Assembly: GCA_016868295.1 (NCBI GenBank)
Contig: VGHJ01000015.1
Span: 1 to 54,907, forward strand
Length of the DNA stretch: 54,907 nt
From: Betaproteobacteria bacterium
GTDB lineage: Bacteria > Pseudomonadota > Gammaproteobacteria > Burkholderiales > Rhodocyclaceae
Direction: 5' to 3'
Made by a program: the position numbers and the translations under genes. The notes beneath the pieces are model-generated. The model had not been told where the DNA came from, made no database searches, and worked only from the letters and a program-made list of their open reading frames with translations. How positions within the stretch are numbered: position 1 is the stretch's first letter; each line of letters begins with the position of its first letter. Positions 19,831-32,610 of the stretch are shown piece by piece.

Positions 19831-19847
19831 AGTGCTGCCTCCAGACG

Positions 19848-19875
19848 GAGGGAGCCGCCCTTGGGCGGCTCCCTC
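19848..19875 (-). terminator. Strong intercistronic hairpin after fba
   Basis: A perfect 13-bp stem (GAGGGAGCCGCCC and its complement) with a two-base loop lies 14 bases downstream of the fba stop. No U-run follows on the minus strand, so it is more likely an RNA-stabilising or attenuating hairpin between fba and psiE than a full terminator. Confidence 0.6.
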
Positions 19876-19889
19876 GTAGCGGGATGGGC

Positions 19890-20954
19890 TTACTTGACGA
19901 TCTGGTTCAGCTCGCCCTTCTTGTAGCGCTCGGCCATCTTGTCGAGCGAGACCGGCTTGATCCTGGCGGCCTGGCCGGCGCAGCCGAAGGCCTCGTAGCG
20001 CGCCTTGCAGATATCCCTGGCGGCCTTCTGCGCGTCGGCGAGGAACTTGCGCGGATCGAACTCGGCCGGCTTTTCGGCCATGTGGCGGCGCATGGCGCCG
20101 GTCATGGCGAGGCGGATGTCGGTGTCGATGTTCACCTTGCGCACGCCGTGCTTGATGCCGGTGACGATCTCCTCGACCGGCACGCCGTAGGTCTCCTTCA
20201 TCTGGCCGCCGTACTTGCGGATGATCTCCAGCCACTCCTGCGGCACGCTGGAGGAGCCGTGCATCACCAGGTGGGTGTTGGGAATGCGGGCGTGGATCTC
20301 CTTGATGCGGTCGATGGCGAGGATGTCGCCGGTCGGTTTCTTGGTGAACTTGTAGGCGCCGTGGCTGGTGCCGATGGCGATGGCGAGCGCATCGCAGTTG
20401 GTCTGGCGCACGAAGTCGGCGGCCTGGTTCGGATCGGTGAGCAGCTGCTCGCGGGTCATGGTGCCCTCGGCGCCGTGGCCGTCTTCCTTGTCGCCCTTCA
20501 TGGTCTCGAGCGAGCCGAGCACGCCGAGTTCGGCCTCGACCGTGACGCCGATGGCGTGGGCGAAGTCGACCACCTTGCGCGAGGTCTCGACGTTGTATTC
20601 GTAGGAGGCGACCGTCTTGCCGTCCTCCATGAGCGAGCCGTCCATCATGACGCTGGAGAAGCCGGAGCGGATCGCCGCCATGCACACCGCCGGCGACTGG
20701 CCGTGGTCCTGGTGCATCACCACCGGGATGTGCGGGTAGGCCTCGATGGCGGCTTCGATCAGGTGGCGCAGGAAGGCCTCGCCGGCGTATTTGCGCGCGC
20801 CGGCCGAGCCCTGCATGATCACCGGGCTGCCGGTCTCGTCGGCGGCCTCCATGATGGCACGCACCTGTTCCAGGTTGTTCACGTTGAAGGCGGGCAGGCC
20901 GTAGCCGTTTTCGGCGGCGTGGTCCAGCAGTTGGCGCATCGATACGAGGGGCAT
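19890..20954 (-). CDS. fba: Class II fructose-1,6-bisphosphate aldolase (CbbA type)
   Basis: Zinc-dependent aldolase of 354 residues acting in the Calvin cycle and glycolysis; this subtype also condenses sedoheptulose bisphosphate in related autotrophs. Zinc and substrate motifs are [29 protein letters not shown] and [13 protein letters not shown], with [11 protein letters not shown] near the end. The start at 20954 gives [19 protein letters not shown], typical of the family. It follows pyk by 28 bases. Confidence 0.97.
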   Translation of the reverse strand: MPLVSMRQLLDHAAENGYGLPAFNVNNLEQVRAIMEAADETGSPVIMQGSAGARKYAGEAFLRHLIEAAIEAYPHIPVVMHQDHGQSPAVCMAAIRSGFSSVMMDGSLMEDGKTVASYEYNVETSRKVVDFAHAIGVTVEAELGVLGSLETMKGDKEDGHGAEGTMTREQLLTDPNQAADFVRQTNCDALAIAIGTSHGAYKFTKKPTGDILAIDRIKEIHARIPNTHLVMHGSSSVPQEWLEIIRKYGGQMKETYGVPVEEIVTGIKHGVRKVNIDTDIRLAMTGAMRRHMAEKPAEFDPRKFLADAQKAARDICKARYEAFGCAGQAARIKPVSLDKMAERYKKGELNQIVK

Positions 20955-20982
20955 GGCGTTCTCCTGATTCAGGTTTGGATTC

Positions 20983-22434
20983 TTACAGGCTGCTGCGTCC
21001 GGACGAGTAGCTGTGCTCGCCGACGCGCACGATTTTCATGGTGTTGGTGCCGCCCGGCGTGCCGATCGGCTCGCCGATGGTCAGCACGATGGTGTCGCCT
21101 GGCTTGACGGCGCCGGCGCGGATGAGTTCCTCCTCCGCCTCGCGCAGGGCCTCCTCGCGGTCGTGGCCGATGTAGCGCATCATGAGCGGGAAGACGTTGC
21201 GGTAGAGGCTCATGCGGTAGCGGCTGCGGATCTCCGGCGTCAGGGCGTAGATCGGCACGCCGCAGTTGATGCGCGACATCCACAGTGCCGTCGAGCCGGA
21301 CTGCGTGAGGGAGGCGATGGCCTTCACCTTCAGGTGGTAGGCGGTGAACAGGGCGGCCATGGCGATCGACTGGTCGATGCGCGTGAACACCCGGTCGAGA
21401 AAATGGCTGTCGAGCGTGATTTCCTCGGATTTCTCCGCCTCGACGCAGATGCGCGCCATGGCTTCGATCGTCTCCACCGGGTACTGGCCGGCGGCGGTCT
21501 CGGCGGAGAGCATCACCGCATCGGTGCCGTCGAGCACCGCGTTGGCGACGTCGGAGACCTCGGCGCGCGTCGGCACCGGGCTGGCGATCATCGACTCCAT
21601 CATCTGCGTGGCGGTAATGGCGATCTTGTTGTGCTCGCGCGCCGCCCGGATCATGCGCTTCTGCAGGGCCGGCACGGCGGCGTCGCCGACTTCCACGGCG
21701 AGGTCGCCGCGCGCCACCATGATGGCGTCGGAAGCCTGCAGGATGTCCTCCAGCGCGCCGATTGCTTCGGTGCGCTCGATCTTGGCGATGATGAGGGCGT
21801 TGGAGCCGGCGGCGGCGAGCAGCTCGCGCGCCTGGCGGATGTCGGCGCCCGACTTCGGGAAGGAGACGGCGACGTAGTCGGCGTTGAATTCCGCCGCCAG
21901 CTTGATGTCTTCCTTGTCCTTGCCGGTCAGGGCCGGCGCGGAAAGGCCGCCGCCCTGGCGGTTGATGCCCTTGTTGTTGGACAGCGTGCCGCCGACACGG
22001 ACGCGGCAATGGATTTCCCGCCCATTGATGGACGCCACGTCGAGCACGATGCGGCCGTCGTCGAGCAGCAGCACGGCCCCCCGCTCGACGTCATCCACCA
22101 GTTCCGGATAATCGAGGCCGACACGCGCGGCATCGCCCAGCTTGCAGGCGGCATCGAGGATGAAGCGCGAGCCCTTCTCCAGTTCGATCCTGCCCTCGGC
22201 GAACTTGCCGATGCGGATCTTCGGCCCCTGCAGGTCGACCATGATGCCGACGGTGCGGCCGACGCGGCGCACGCAGTCGTGCACCAGTTCGACGCGCTTG
22301 CGGTGGTCGTCGTGCGTGCCGTGTGAGAAGTTCAGGCGGACGACGTCCACGCCCGCCTGCATCATGCGGCTGAGGACGCCCGCTTCGGAGGAGGCGGGGC
22401 CGAGGGTGGCGACGATCTTTGTCGAACGCTGCAT
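20983..22434 (-). CDS. pyk: Pyruvate kinase
   Basis: Converts phosphoenolpyruvate and ADP to pyruvate and ATP. The 483-residue protein has [13 protein letters not shown] at the N-terminus, [14 protein letters not shown], the catalytic [15 protein letters not shown] segment with its active-site lysine, [12 protein letters not shown] and TQMMESM. The allosteric C-terminal domain is complete (ending near [10 protein letters not shown]). It starts 13 bases after the pgk stop, so it is part of the Calvin operon and provides the exit from 3-phosphoglycerate toward pyruvate dehydrogenase. Its stop is 28 bases from fba. Confidence 0.97.
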   Translation of the reverse strand: MQRSTKIVATLGPASSEAGVLSRMMQAGVDVVRLNFSHGTHDDHRKRVELVHDCVRRVGRTVGIMVDLQGPKIRIGKFAEGRIELEKGSRFILDAACKLGDAARVGLDYPELVDDVERGAVLLLDDGRIVLDVASINGREIHCRVRVGGTLSNNKGINRQGGGLSAPALTGKDKEDIKLAAEFNADYVAVSFPKSGADIRQARELLAAAGSNALIIAKIERTEAIGALEDILQASDAIMVARGDLAVEVGDAAVPALQKRMIRAAREHNKIAITATQMMESMIASPVPTRAEVSDVANAVLDGTDAVMLSAETAAGQYPVETIEAMARICVEAEKSEEITLDSHFLDRVFTRIDQSIAMAALFTAYHLKVKAIASLTQSGSTALWMSRINCGVPIYALTPEIRSRYRMSLYRNVFPLMMRYIGHDREEALREAEEELIRAGAVKPGDTIVLTIGEPIGTPGGTNTMKIVRVGEHSYSSGRSSL

Positions 22435-22447
22435 CAGTGTGAGGGTG

Positions 22448-23629
22448 TCAGCCTCTGGCCCGCTGTTCGAGGATGTCCACCGCGGGCAGCGTCTTGCCCT
22501 CGAGGAATTCGAGGAAGGCGCCGCCGGCCGTGGAAATGTAGGAGACCTTGTCGTAGATGCCGTATTTCTGGATGGCGGCGATGGTGTCGCCGCCGCCGGC
22601 CAAGGTGAAGGCCTTGGTTGCGGCGATGGCCGCGGCGATTCTTTTCGTGCCCTCGCCGAACTGGTCGAACTCGAAGACGCCGACCGGGCCGTTCCACACC
22701 ACGGTGCCGGCCTGCATGATGATATCGACCAGCGCCTGCGTGCTCTTCGGGCCGATGTCGAAGATCATGTCGTCGTCGGCCACATTGCCGGCGTCCTTCA
22801 GCACGGCGGGCTCGGCGGCATCGAACTTCTTGCCGCAGACCACGTCGACGGCGACCGGGATGCTGGCGCCGCGCTTGGCCATCTTCTCCATCAGGGCCTT
22901 GGCCGTCGGCACCAGGTCGTCCTCGCACAGCGACTTGCCGACATTTTTCCCGGTGGCCTTGAGGAAGGTGTTGGCGATGCCGCCGCCGACCACCAGCTGG
23001 TCGACCTTCTCGGACAGCGATTCGAGCACCGTCAGCTTGGTCGACACCTTCGAGCCGCCGACGATGGCGACCATCGGGCGAGCCGGGGCGAGCAGGGCCT
23101 TCGTCAGGGCCTCCAGCTCCTCGGCCACCAGCAGGCCTGCGCAGGCGGCCGTGGCGAACTGGGCGATGCCGTAGGTGGTGCCTTCCGCGCGATGGGCGGT
23201 GCCGAAGGCGTCCATGACGAAGAGGTCGCACAGGGCGGCGTACTTCCGTGCCGTCGCCTCGACGTTCTTCTTCTCGCCCTTGTTGAAGCGGCAGTTCTCC
23301 AGCAGCACCACTTCACCGGCTGCGACATCGAAGCCGCCGTCGACCCAGTCGCGCACCAGGCGCACCGGGCGGCCGAGCTTGGCCGCCATGACTTCGGCGA
23401 CCGGCTTGAGCGAGTTCTCCTCGGAGTAGACGCCCTCTTCCGGGCGGCCGAGGTGGGAAGTGACCATCACTTTCGCGCCGGCCTTGAGGCAATGCGCGAT
23501 GGTCGGCATGGAGGCGGTGATGCGGGCGTCGGAAGTGACCTTGCCGTCCTTGACTGGCACGTTGAGGTCGGCGCGAATGAAGACGCGCTTGCCGGCGAGG
23601 TCGAAATCGGTGAGACGCTTGAAGTTCAT
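22448..23629 (-). CDS. pgk: Phosphoglycerate kinase
   Basis: Interconverts 3-phosphoglycerate and 1,3-bisphosphoglycerate, 393 residues. Motifs are [26 protein letters not shown] (substrate binding), [11 protein letters not shown], and the nucleotide-binding WNGPVGVFE and [10 protein letters not shown] near the C-terminus. The ATG at 23629 has an AAAGG ribosome site nine bases upstream that has survived next to the CACCAAGG repeat element, which lies in the gap to the upstream gene gap. Confidence 0.97.
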   Translation of the reverse strand: MNFKRLTDFDLAGKRVFIRADLNVPVKDGKVTSDARITASMPTIAHCLKAGAKVMVTSHLGRPEEGVYSEENSLKPVAEVMAAKLGRPVRLVRDWVDGGFDVAAGEVVLLENCRFNKGEKKNVEATARKYAALCDLFVMDAFGTAHRAEGTTYGIAQFATAACAGLLVAEELEALTKALLAPARPMVAIVGGSKVSTKLTVLESLSEKVDQLVVGGGIANTFLKATGKNVGKSLCEDDLVPTAKALMEKMAKRGASIPVAVDVVCGKKFDAAEPAVLKDAGNVADDDMIFDIGPKSTQALVDIIMQAGTVVWNGPVGVFEFDQFGEGTKRIAAAIAATKAFTLAGGGDTIAAIQKYGIYDKVSYISTAGGAFLEFLEGKTLPAVDILEQRARG

Positions 23630-23641
23630 TTAATAACCTTT

Positions 23642-23719
23642 CACCACCAAGGCACCAAGGGCACCAAGAAAGACATGCTCTCTTGGTGCGCCTTGGTGTT
23701 CTTGGTGTCCTGGTGGTTG
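23642..23719. repeat. Inverted CACCAAGG-array element between gap and pgk
   Basis: The left arm (about 23642-23672) has three tandem CACCAAGG-type units; the right arm (about 23680-23719) has the inverted CTTGGTG units. The arms can pair as a long imperfect stem. It has the same inverted-tandem architecture as the heptamer elements at 98, 1779 and 41816 but a different unit. Confidence 0.8.
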
Positions 23720-23736
23720 GCCTTTGCTTGCCTGAC

Positions 23737-23759
23737 GCCGTCCTGTGGCGACTGACTTT

Positions 23760-23760
<1 letters not shown>
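23737..23760 (-). repeat. 24-bp bipartite motif, copy 3 (gap-pgk gap)
   Basis: GCCGT (23737-23741), eight bases CCTGTGGC, then GACTGACTTTT (23750-23760). It lies just downstream of gap; its last base is also the last base of the gap stop codon. Confidence 0.8.
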
Positions 23761-26805
<3,045 letters not shown>

Positions 26806-26884
26806 CTGCTTCCCCTTGTTTCCGAATTCAGTGGTGCCCGCCGGAAAACTGCAAATTATCTTCCAAACGGGACGTATTTGGTAG

Positions 26885-27760
26885 TCAAGCCTTCTTGCGC
26901 TTCTCCATGAGCTGCAGGATGAGCGGTGTCAGCACCAGCTGCATGGCCAGCTCCATCTTGCCGCCGGGCACGACGAGGCAGTTCGGCCGCGACATGAAGG
27001 AGTCATGGATCATGGTCAGCAGGTAGGGGAAATCAACGCCGTGCGGGTCGCGGTAGCGGATCACGACGAAGGATTCGTCGAGCGTCGGGATGTCGCGGGC
27101 GATGAAGGGGTTGGAGGTGTCCACCACCGGCACGCGCTGGAAGTTGATGTGGGTGCGCGAGAACTGCGGCGTGATGAAATGCACGTAGTCGTACATGCGG
27201 CGCAGGATGGTCTGCGTCACCGCCTCGACCGAGTAGCCGCGCGTGCTGGTGTCGCGGTGGATCTTCTGGATCCACTCCAGGTTCACCGTCGGCACCACGC
27301 CGACGAGTAGGTCGGTGTGGCGTGCGACATCCACCGTGTCGGTCTTGACGCCGCCGTGCAGGCCCTCGTAGAACAGGCAGTCGGTGCCCAGCGGCAGGTC
27401 CTCCCAGGGCGTGAACGTGCCCGGCTTCTGCTTCCACGGCTCGGCTTCCTGCTCGTTGTGCAGGTAGTAGCGGCGCTTGCCGGTGCCGGTCTCGCCATAG
27501 GTCTTGAACAGCGCCTCGATGTCCTCGAACAGGTTGGCTTCGGGCCCGAAATGGCTGATGTGCTCGCAGACGCCGGCCTTCTCCGACATCTGGATGGCCT
27601 TCTTCATCTCCTCGCGGTCGTACTTGTGGAAGCTGTCGCCCTCGATGACGGCCGCCAGGACGTGTTCGCGGCGGAAGATGTGCTCGAAGGATTTCTTCAC
27701 CGTGGTGGTGCCGGCGCCGGAGGAGCCGGTGATGGCGATGACGGGATGCTTGGCGGACAT
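26885..27760 (-). CDS. prkB: Phosphoribulokinase
   Basis: ATP-dependent kinase (CbbP) that makes ribulose-1,5-bisphosphate, the RuBisCO substrate, 291 residues of the bacterial octameric type. The P-loop is [14 protein letters not shown] at residues 12-25. The [15 protein letters not shown] segment carries the catalytic aspartate, and YEGLHGG the second acidic motif. It is first in the run prkB-tkt-gap-pgk-pyk-fba-psiE-cbbY and is preceded by a promoter and operator with the same layout as that of cbbM. Confidence 0.96.
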   Translation of the reverse strand: MSAKHPVIAITGSSGAGTTTVKKSFEHIFRREHVLAAVIEGDSFHKYDREEMKKAIQMSEKAGVCEHISHFGPEANLFEDIEALFKTYGETGTGKRRYYLHNEQEAEPWKQKPGTFTPWEDLPLGTDCLFYEGLHGGVKTDTVDVARHTDLLVGVVPTVNLEWIQKIHRDTSTRGYSVEAVTQTILRRMYDYVHFITPQFSRTHINFQRVPVVDTSNPFIARDIPTLDESFVVIRYRDPHGVDFPYLLTMIHDSFMSRPNCLVVPGGKMELAMQLVLTPLILQLMEKRKKA

Positions 27761-27833
27761 GACTCACTCCCTGCGAATGGTTGGAATTCCGGGCGGCGCC
27801 AAGCATCGCTGCGCGGCGACCTGCGATAGCGCG

Positions 27834-27901
27834 ACTGTAATGGGAGCGACCCATAAGTTCCATTCAAAAATTGTTATGGAACGAATAAGAACACTCTTAT
27901 G
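27834..27901 (-). promoter_or_regulatory. prkB promoter with CbbR-type operator
   Basis: CATAAG (27852-27857), 13 bases, TTGTTATGG (27871-27879), 16 bases, CTTATG (27896-27901): the same three blocks at the same spacings as upstream of cbbM. On the minus strand a -10 TACAGT (27834-27839) lies 17 bases from a weak -35 TGGAAC (27857-27862), which overlaps the first block exactly as at cbbM. CbbR as the binder is inferred. Confidence 0.7.
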
Positions 27902-27925
27902 TTAGCGGGCGCTGGCGGATCCCCG

Positions 27926-30205
27926 CTATTTGGTCAGCGCCATGTAGAGCAGCGGCAGCTTTTCCGGCAGTTGCTCCACCCGGTCCAGCACCAGGTGGCG
28001 CTTGCCGAAAATCCCCTGCACGTAGGCGTCGGCCTTCGGGTCGAGGCTGAGGCAGAAGGTATCCACGCCCTGGGCGGCCAGTTCGCCCACGGCCTGCTTC
28101 GCGTCGGCATGAAGGTGAACGGGGTCGCGCACGTCGATGTCGGCCGGCTCGCCGTCGGTGAGCAGCAGCAGCAGCCGCTTGTCGGCCTGGCGCCGGGCCA
28201 GCGCGGCGCCGGCGTGGCGCAGGGCCCCGCCCATGCGCGTCGACCAACCGGCGCCGGCGGCGGCGAGCCGCCCCTTCACCGTGTCGTCCCAATGCTCGGA
28301 GAAGCCCTTGACGTGCAGGTAGCGGACCTCGTGCCGGGTGTTGGAATGGAAGCCGGCGATGGCGAAGGGGTCGTTCAGGCGCTCGATGGCCATGGCGAGC
28401 AGGGACACCGCCTCCTGCGAGAGCTCGAGCACGGTCTGCTCGCCGCCGGCGACCTTCTGGTTGAGCGACTCCGACAGGTCGAGCAGCAGCAGCACGGCGA
28501 TGTTGCGGCCGCTGGTGCGGTGGTTCATGTTGATGCGCGGGTCGGGCGTGATGCCGCACTTGTAGTCGATGAGGGAGCGGATCGCCGTGTCGAGGTCGAG
28601 CTCGGAGCCGTCCTCCTGGTAGCGGATGCGCTGCTTGTTCTGCGGCTTGATCAGGTCGAGCAGGCGCATCAGGCGGCGCGCGAGCGCGGCGTGCTTCTCC
28701 AGCAGGCGGTCGATGCGGGCGGATTCGCCGGGCGGATGCAGGGCCTCGTAGAGGCTGACCCAGTCCGGGCGGTAGGTCTGCGTGGCCTGGTCCCACTCGG
28801 GATAGTGGCGCGGCGGCAGGCCCTGCGGCTCCTCGTCCTGCACCGTCTGGCGCGGCGCGTCGAAGGCCTCCTCCTCGTCGCCTTCCTCGATGAATTTCCA
28901 GAGCTGGCGGTTGTCGTCGCGGTAGTCGACCACCGTGCCGTCGAAATGGATGCGCGCGAACTGGTCGCTGTGGCGCCGCGTGCGCGCCACGTAGGCGAGC
29001 GCCAGCTCCGCCATCCGCGACGTGCTCGCGACGCCGCCGTCCAGCGCCGCGCGGAAGGCCGCGACGGTCTCGTTCAGGAGCGAGTCCGCGTAGCCGTGCG
29101 CCGCGTCGAGGCAGGCGCGCGAGAGCATGGCGAGGCGGTGGCGCAGGCAGGACGTCGTCTCGGGATCGCAGGCGTCCGGCGCCGGCCTCGGGTGCAGGGC
29201 GAGCAGGATGCGGGCGAGGCCCGGGTATTCGCGCATGAGCAGGCAATCGATGCGCGCGTCCTCGAGGAACTCCACGGCGAGGCGCTGGAAGGGGCTCCAG
29301 TTGTCCGCGACCTGCGGCGTCGACCAGCGCCGGTGCCCGGCCATGTGCGCCAGCGCCGCGCGGTAGCGGTCCAGTCCGGAAATCCCGTCGCGTTCGTCGT
29401 AGACGTCGGGCACGCGCATGCCGAGGCGGTCGTAGTAGGGCACCGGCTGGCGCAGCTCGTGGTAGGCCGTCGAATAGGGGATGAGCGGGACGGGATCGCG
29501 CCAGAGCGCGCGCAGGGTGAGGTCGAGGCGGCGCTCGGCGTCGGCGAACAGCGTGCCGTGGCGTTCGCGCTGCAGCACGGCGCGGCTGTCGGCGAGCGCC
29601 AGCTTGAAGTACTCCTCCTGCTGCTGCGGATGGTCGCCGTAATGACGGATGCCGTACTCGACCCAGTTCTGCAGGCCCGCCATCGGCAGCGCCTCGACGA
29701 GTTGCGGGGCCTGGCGGAAGAAGGCCGGCAGGCCGGGGCTGGCGATCGTGGCGTGGCGGCCGTGGATGGAGCCGGTGGTGCGCGCCATCAGGTCTCGCGC
29801 GATGTCGAGGTAGAAGGCGAGCTGCTCGCGTGAGCCGAGGCGGCGCGCGACGGGCGCGAGCGTCTGCAGGAAGGGCGCGATGGCATGGCCGTTGGGCGAG
29901 GCCTGCAGGGCGCGCGCGGCGGCCATCACGTCGGCCAGCGCCTCGGCGCCGACGGCCGCTGCCGCCGAGGGCCAGGCCTCGAGGAAGGCGAGCACCGGCT
30001 CCGGGCCGCGGCCGAGGCGGCTCAGGTGCTTCGCCGCCGCCACGTAGTCGTCCATCTCCTTCCTCGAGAAGGCGGTGAGCGCCTCGTAGAGGCACTCCTC
30101 GAAGACGTCGGCGACCTGCGCGAACCCGCAGTCCATCTCGCGCCACCAGGCCTCCACCTGGGGATGGTGCATCTGGCGCTGGCGGGCGTCCGCAGGCTTG
30201 CTCAT
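27926..30205 (-). CDS. cbbO: RuBisCO activation protein CbbO (VWA domain)
   Basis: A 759-residue protein with a C-terminal von Willebrand factor A domain whose MIDAS motif is DLSES near residue 575 (in AVLLLLDLSESLNQ), continued by LLLTDGEPADIDV. CbbO binds RuBisCO through this domain and serves as adaptor for the CbbQ hexamer; the complex removes inhibitory sugar phosphates from the enzyme. ATG at 30205 was chosen (MSKPADARQRQ) because the longer open frame crosses the intergenic region with copy 4 of the 24-bp motif. It follows cbbQ by 40 bases. Confidence 0.92.
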   Translation of the reverse strand: MSKPADARQRQMHHPQVEAWWREMDCGFAQVADVFEECLYEALTAFSRKEMDDYVAAAKHLSRLGRGPEPVLAFLEAWPSAAAAVGAEALADVMAAARALQASPNGHAIAPFLQTLAPVARRLGSREQLAFYLDIARDLMARTTGSIHGRHATIASPGLPAFFRQAPQLVEALPMAGLQNWVEYGIRHYGDHPQQQEEYFKLALADSRAVLQRERHGTLFADAERRLDLTLRALWRDPVPLIPYSTAYHELRQPVPYYDRLGMRVPDVYDERDGISGLDRYRAALAHMAGHRRWSTPQVADNWSPFQRLAVEFLEDARIDCLLMREYPGLARILLALHPRPAPDACDPETTSCLRHRLAMLSRACLDAAHGYADSLLNETVAAFRAALDGGVASTSRMAELALAYVARTRRHSDQFARIHFDGTVVDYRDDNRQLWKFIEEGDEEEAFDAPRQTVQDEEPQGLPPRHYPEWDQATQTYRPDWVSLYEALHPPGESARIDRLLEKHAALARRLMRLLDLIKPQNKQRIRYQEDGSELDLDTAIRSLIDYKCGITPDPRINMNHRTSGRNIAVLLLLDLSESLNQKVAGGEQTVLELSQEAVSLLAMAIERLNDPFAIAGFHSNTRHEVRYLHVKGFSEHWDDTVKGRLAAAGAGWSTRMGGALRHAGAALARRQADKRLLLLLTDGEPADIDVRDPVHLHADAKQAVGELAAQGVDTFCLSLDPKADAYVQGIFGKRHLVLDRVEQLPEKLPLLYMALTK

Positions 30206-30215
30206 GACGGCAATT

Positions 30216-30239
30216 GCCGTGTTGTGGAGACTGACTTTT
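30216..30239 (-). repeat. 24-bp bipartite motif, copy 4 (cbbQ-cbbO gap)
   Basis: GCCGT (30216-30220), eight bases GTTGTGGA, then GACTGACTTTT (30229-30239). It fills most of the 40-base gap between cbbQ and cbbO, ending 10 bases upstream of the cbbO ATG. Confidence 0.8.
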
Positions 30240-30245
30240 CCGGAC

Positions 30246-31046
30246 TTACGCGAACACCGCGTCGACCGCGTGGTCGAGCGTGTCACGGATGTCGGCGTCG
30301 TCGGTGATCGGGCGCGCCATCGCCGTGCGGCAGGCGGCGCGCGGGTCGACGCCGCGGCGGATGAGCTGGGCGGCGTAGACGACGAGGCGCGTGGACACGC
30401 CCTCGGCGAGGCCGTGGCCCTTGAGGTTGCGCGCCGTCTGGGCGACCTTGACCAGCCGCCCCGCCGTCTCGATGTCGACGCCGGTCTCGCGCGCCACGAT
30501 CTGAGTCTCCAGCGCCGCCTCGGGATAGTCGAAGTCGAAGGCGGCGAAGCGCTGCTTGGTCGACTGCTTGAGGTCCTTCATCAGCGACTGGTAGCCTGGG
30601 TTGTAGGAGATCACCAGCTGGAAATCGGGATGGGCGGCGACCACCTCGCCCTTCTTGTCGAGCGGCAGCACGCGGCGGTGGTCGGTGAGGGGGTGGATCA
30701 CCACGGTGGTGTCCTGGCGCGCCTCGACGATCTCGTCGAGATAGCAGACGGCGCCGATGCGCGCGGCGATGGTGAGCGGCCCGTCCAGCCAGCGCGTGCC
30801 CTCGCGGTCGAGCAGGTAGCGGCCGACCAGGTCCGAGGCCGTCATGTCTTCGTTGCAGGCCACGGTGACGAGGGGCTTGCCCAGCTTCCACGCCATGTAC
30901 TCGACGAAGCGGCTCTTGCCGCAGCCGGTGGGTCCCTTCAGCATCACCGGCAGGCGCGCGGCATAGGCGGCCTCGTACAGCGCCACCTCGTCGCCCTGCG
31001 GCTGGTAGAAGGGTTCCTTGCCGATCTTGTACTGCTCGATGTCCAT
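30246..31046 (-). CDS. cbbQ: RuBisCO activase CbbQ (MoxR-type AAA+ ATPase)
   Basis: A 266-residue AAA+ ATPase. Walker A is GPTGCGKSR at about residues 38-46, Walker B is CYLDEIVEA, and the second-region ISYNPGYQS sensor is present. CbbQ hexamers with one CbbO remodel RuBisCO to release tight-binding inhibitors. It sits downstream of cbbM behind a terminator-like hairpin and upstream of cbbO, the usual order in chemoautotrophs. Confidence 0.95.
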   Translation of the reverse strand: MDIEQYKIGKEPFYQPQGDEVALYEAAYAARLPVMLKGPTGCGKSRFVEYMAWKLGKPLVTVACNEDMTASDLVGRYLLDREGTRWLDGPLTIAARIGAVCYLDEIVEARQDTTVVIHPLTDHRRVLPLDKKGEVVAAHPDFQLVISYNPGYQSLMKDLKQSTKQRFAAFDFDYPEAALETQIVARETGVDIETAGRLVKVAQTARNLKGHGLAEGVSTRLVVYAAQLIRRGVDPRAACRTAMARPITDDADIRDTLDHAVDAVFA

Positions 31047-31060
31047 GTCTGCCCCCAGGT

Positions 31061-31084
31061 AAAAACGCCCTCGTCAGAGGGCGT
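31061..31084 (-). terminator. Rho-independent terminator/attenuator after cbbM
   Basis: An 8-bp stem (ACGCCCTC and GAGGGCGT) with a four-base loop is followed on the minus strand by five T residues. It lies between the cbbM stop and the cbbQ start, so it probably lowers cbbQO expression relative to cbbM. Confidence 0.8.
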
Positions 31085-31108
31085 CGGGATGGGTTTGCTG
31101 CCTTCCGA

Positions 31109-32488
31109 TTACTTGTGACCCTTGAGCTTGTCGCGCCAGCCCGGGTAGAGCTTGTCGGCGTCGAACGGGAAGGACTCGAAGGCGCGGGCGAATTCCTTGT
31201 GCTGCTTGGCCCACTCGATCGGGTCGGCCTTGGCCTTCCAGCAGTCATAGGCCTGGCGCAGCGAAATGGCGCCGGCGGCCGGGGAATCGATGTGGCCGTA
31301 GGAGCCGCCGCCGGCGGTGTTGATGACGTTGCCGTGGCCGAGGTTCTCGAAGAAGCCGGGCAGGCGCAGCGCGTTCATGCCGCCGGAGATGATCGGCGTG
31401 GTCGGCTTCATGCCGTACCACTTCTGGGGATAGGCCGGGCCCTGATACTCGTCGCGCTCGATGATGTAGGCGATGGCGCGATCGTCCTTCTCGCCTTCCA
31501 TCTTGCCGTAGCCCATGGTGCCGACGTGGATGCCCGAGGCGCCCTGCAGGCGGCTCATCTTGGCCAGCACGTAGGCGGTGTAGCCGCGCTTCGACTGGGG
31601 CGAGGTGACGGCGCCGTGGCCGGCGCGATGGTAGTGCAGGTACTGGTTCGGGAAGCAGCGGCGCGCGGTGGTGACCATGCCGGGGCCGCCGACGTAGCCG
31701 TCGACCAGGAAGGCGACCTTGTCGGCGTCGGGGCCGAATGCCTCGAGGATGTACTCGCCGCGGGCGATCATCTCGTAGTGGTCGTCGGCGGTGATGTTGG
31801 CGGAGAAGATCTTGGCCTGGCCAGTCTCGTCCATGGCGCGCTTCATCGCGTCATAGACCAGCGGCATCACCTTCTTCATCGGCGCGAAGACCTGGTTGCC
31901 CTGCGGCTCGTCGTTCTTGATGAAGTCGCCGCCGAGCCAGAACTCGTAGGCGGCCCTGGCGAAGGGCTCGGGGCGCAGGCCCAGCTTGGGCTTGATGATG
32001 GTGCCGGAGATGTAGCCGCCGTCCTTGACTGGGCGGCCGAGGATGCGCCACAGGTCGGAAATGTCCTTGGACGGGCCGTCGAAGAGCTGGATGGCGCGCT
32101 CGGGCACGTAGAAGTCGTACATCTTGGCGTACTCGATGTCGCCCATGCCCTGGTTGTTGCCGATGGTCAGCGTCAGGAAGGAGACGATCATCATGCGGCC
32201 GTCGGTAACGTTGCGGTCGAAGAGGTCGATCGGGTAGGCGATGCGCATTTCCTCGGTCGCCTCGTCGATCTTGTAGACCAGCGCGTCGACGCCCTTGGTG
32301 AACTCGTCGGTGGTGCTGACCTCCACGTTGGTGCCGGTGGACGACTCGGCGGCGAAGTGGGCGGCGGCCTCGAGATAGCCGTAGCCGGCCTTCGGCTTCA
32401 TCTTGTAGGCGCAGAGAATGTGCTTGCCGCCGGCAATGAGCTCCTCTTCCTTCAGGTGCAGGGCGGCGTAGCGGTTGGACTGGTCCAT
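31109..32488 (-). CDS. cbbM: Form II RuBisCO large subunit
   Basis: Form II ribulose-1,5-bisphosphate carboxylase, 459 residues, which works without a small subunit. Active-site residues fall at the positions known for Rhodospirillum rubrum: K166 in IIKPKLG, and the carbamylated K191 with D193 and E194 in [11 protein letters not shown]. Loop 6 is [15 protein letters not shown], and the phosphate site includes [14 protein letters not shown] and [10 protein letters not shown]. No small-subunit gene is adjacent. A good ribosome site (AAAGGAGA) precedes the ATG. cbbR is divergent upstream, and cbbQ and cbbO are downstream. Confidence 0.98.
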   Translation of the reverse strand: MDQSNRYAALHLKEEELIAGGKHILCAYKMKPKAGYGYLEAAAHFAAESSTGTNVEVSTTDEFTKGVDALVYKIDEATEEMRIAYPIDLFDRNVTDGRMMIVSFLTLTIGNNQGMGDIEYAKMYDFYVPERAIQLFDGPSKDISDLWRILGRPVKDGGYISGTIIKPKLGLRPEPFARAAYEFWLGGDFIKNDEPQGNQVFAPMKKVMPLVYDAMKRAMDETGQAKIFSANITADDHYEMIARGEYILEAFGPDADKVAFLVDGYVGGPGMVTTARRCFPNQYLHYHRAGHGAVTSPQSKRGYTAYVLAKMSRLQGASGIHVGTMGYGKMEGEKDDRAIAYIIERDEYQGPAYPQKWYGMKPTTPIISGGMNALRLPGFFENLGHGNVINTAGGGSYGHIDSPAAGAISLRQAYDCWKAKADPIEWAKQHKEFARAFESFPFDADKLYPGWRDKLKGHK

Positions 32489-32529
32489 GTGCTCTCCTTT
32501 GATTTGATGGTCGCGTTGGATACGGGCGC

Positions 32530-32597
32530 ACTCTAAGCCGGTTTAATCATAAGGTGAACTAAATGTTTGTTATGGTATTCTTGCATTGTTCCTTATG
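32530..32597 (-). promoter_or_regulatory. cbbM promoter and shared CbbR-type operator
   Basis: On the minus strand a -35 TTCACC (32553-32558) and -10 TAGAGT (32530-32535) are separated by 17 bases. Upstream and overlapping is CATAAG-N13-TTGTTATGG-N16-CTTATG (32548-32597), which matches the site before prkB block for block. Its far end is 13 bases from the cbbR ATG, which would suit cbbR autoregulation. A possible cbbR -10 is GATAAT at 32599-32604. Confidence 0.7.
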
Positions 32598-32610
32598 GGA
32601 TAATCCGATC

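Noticed and set aside
32563-32610. Upstream extension of cbbR to an ATG at 32563
   Set aside because: The extra 16 codons translate the operator, and the LysR family starts at MHLTLRQLK.
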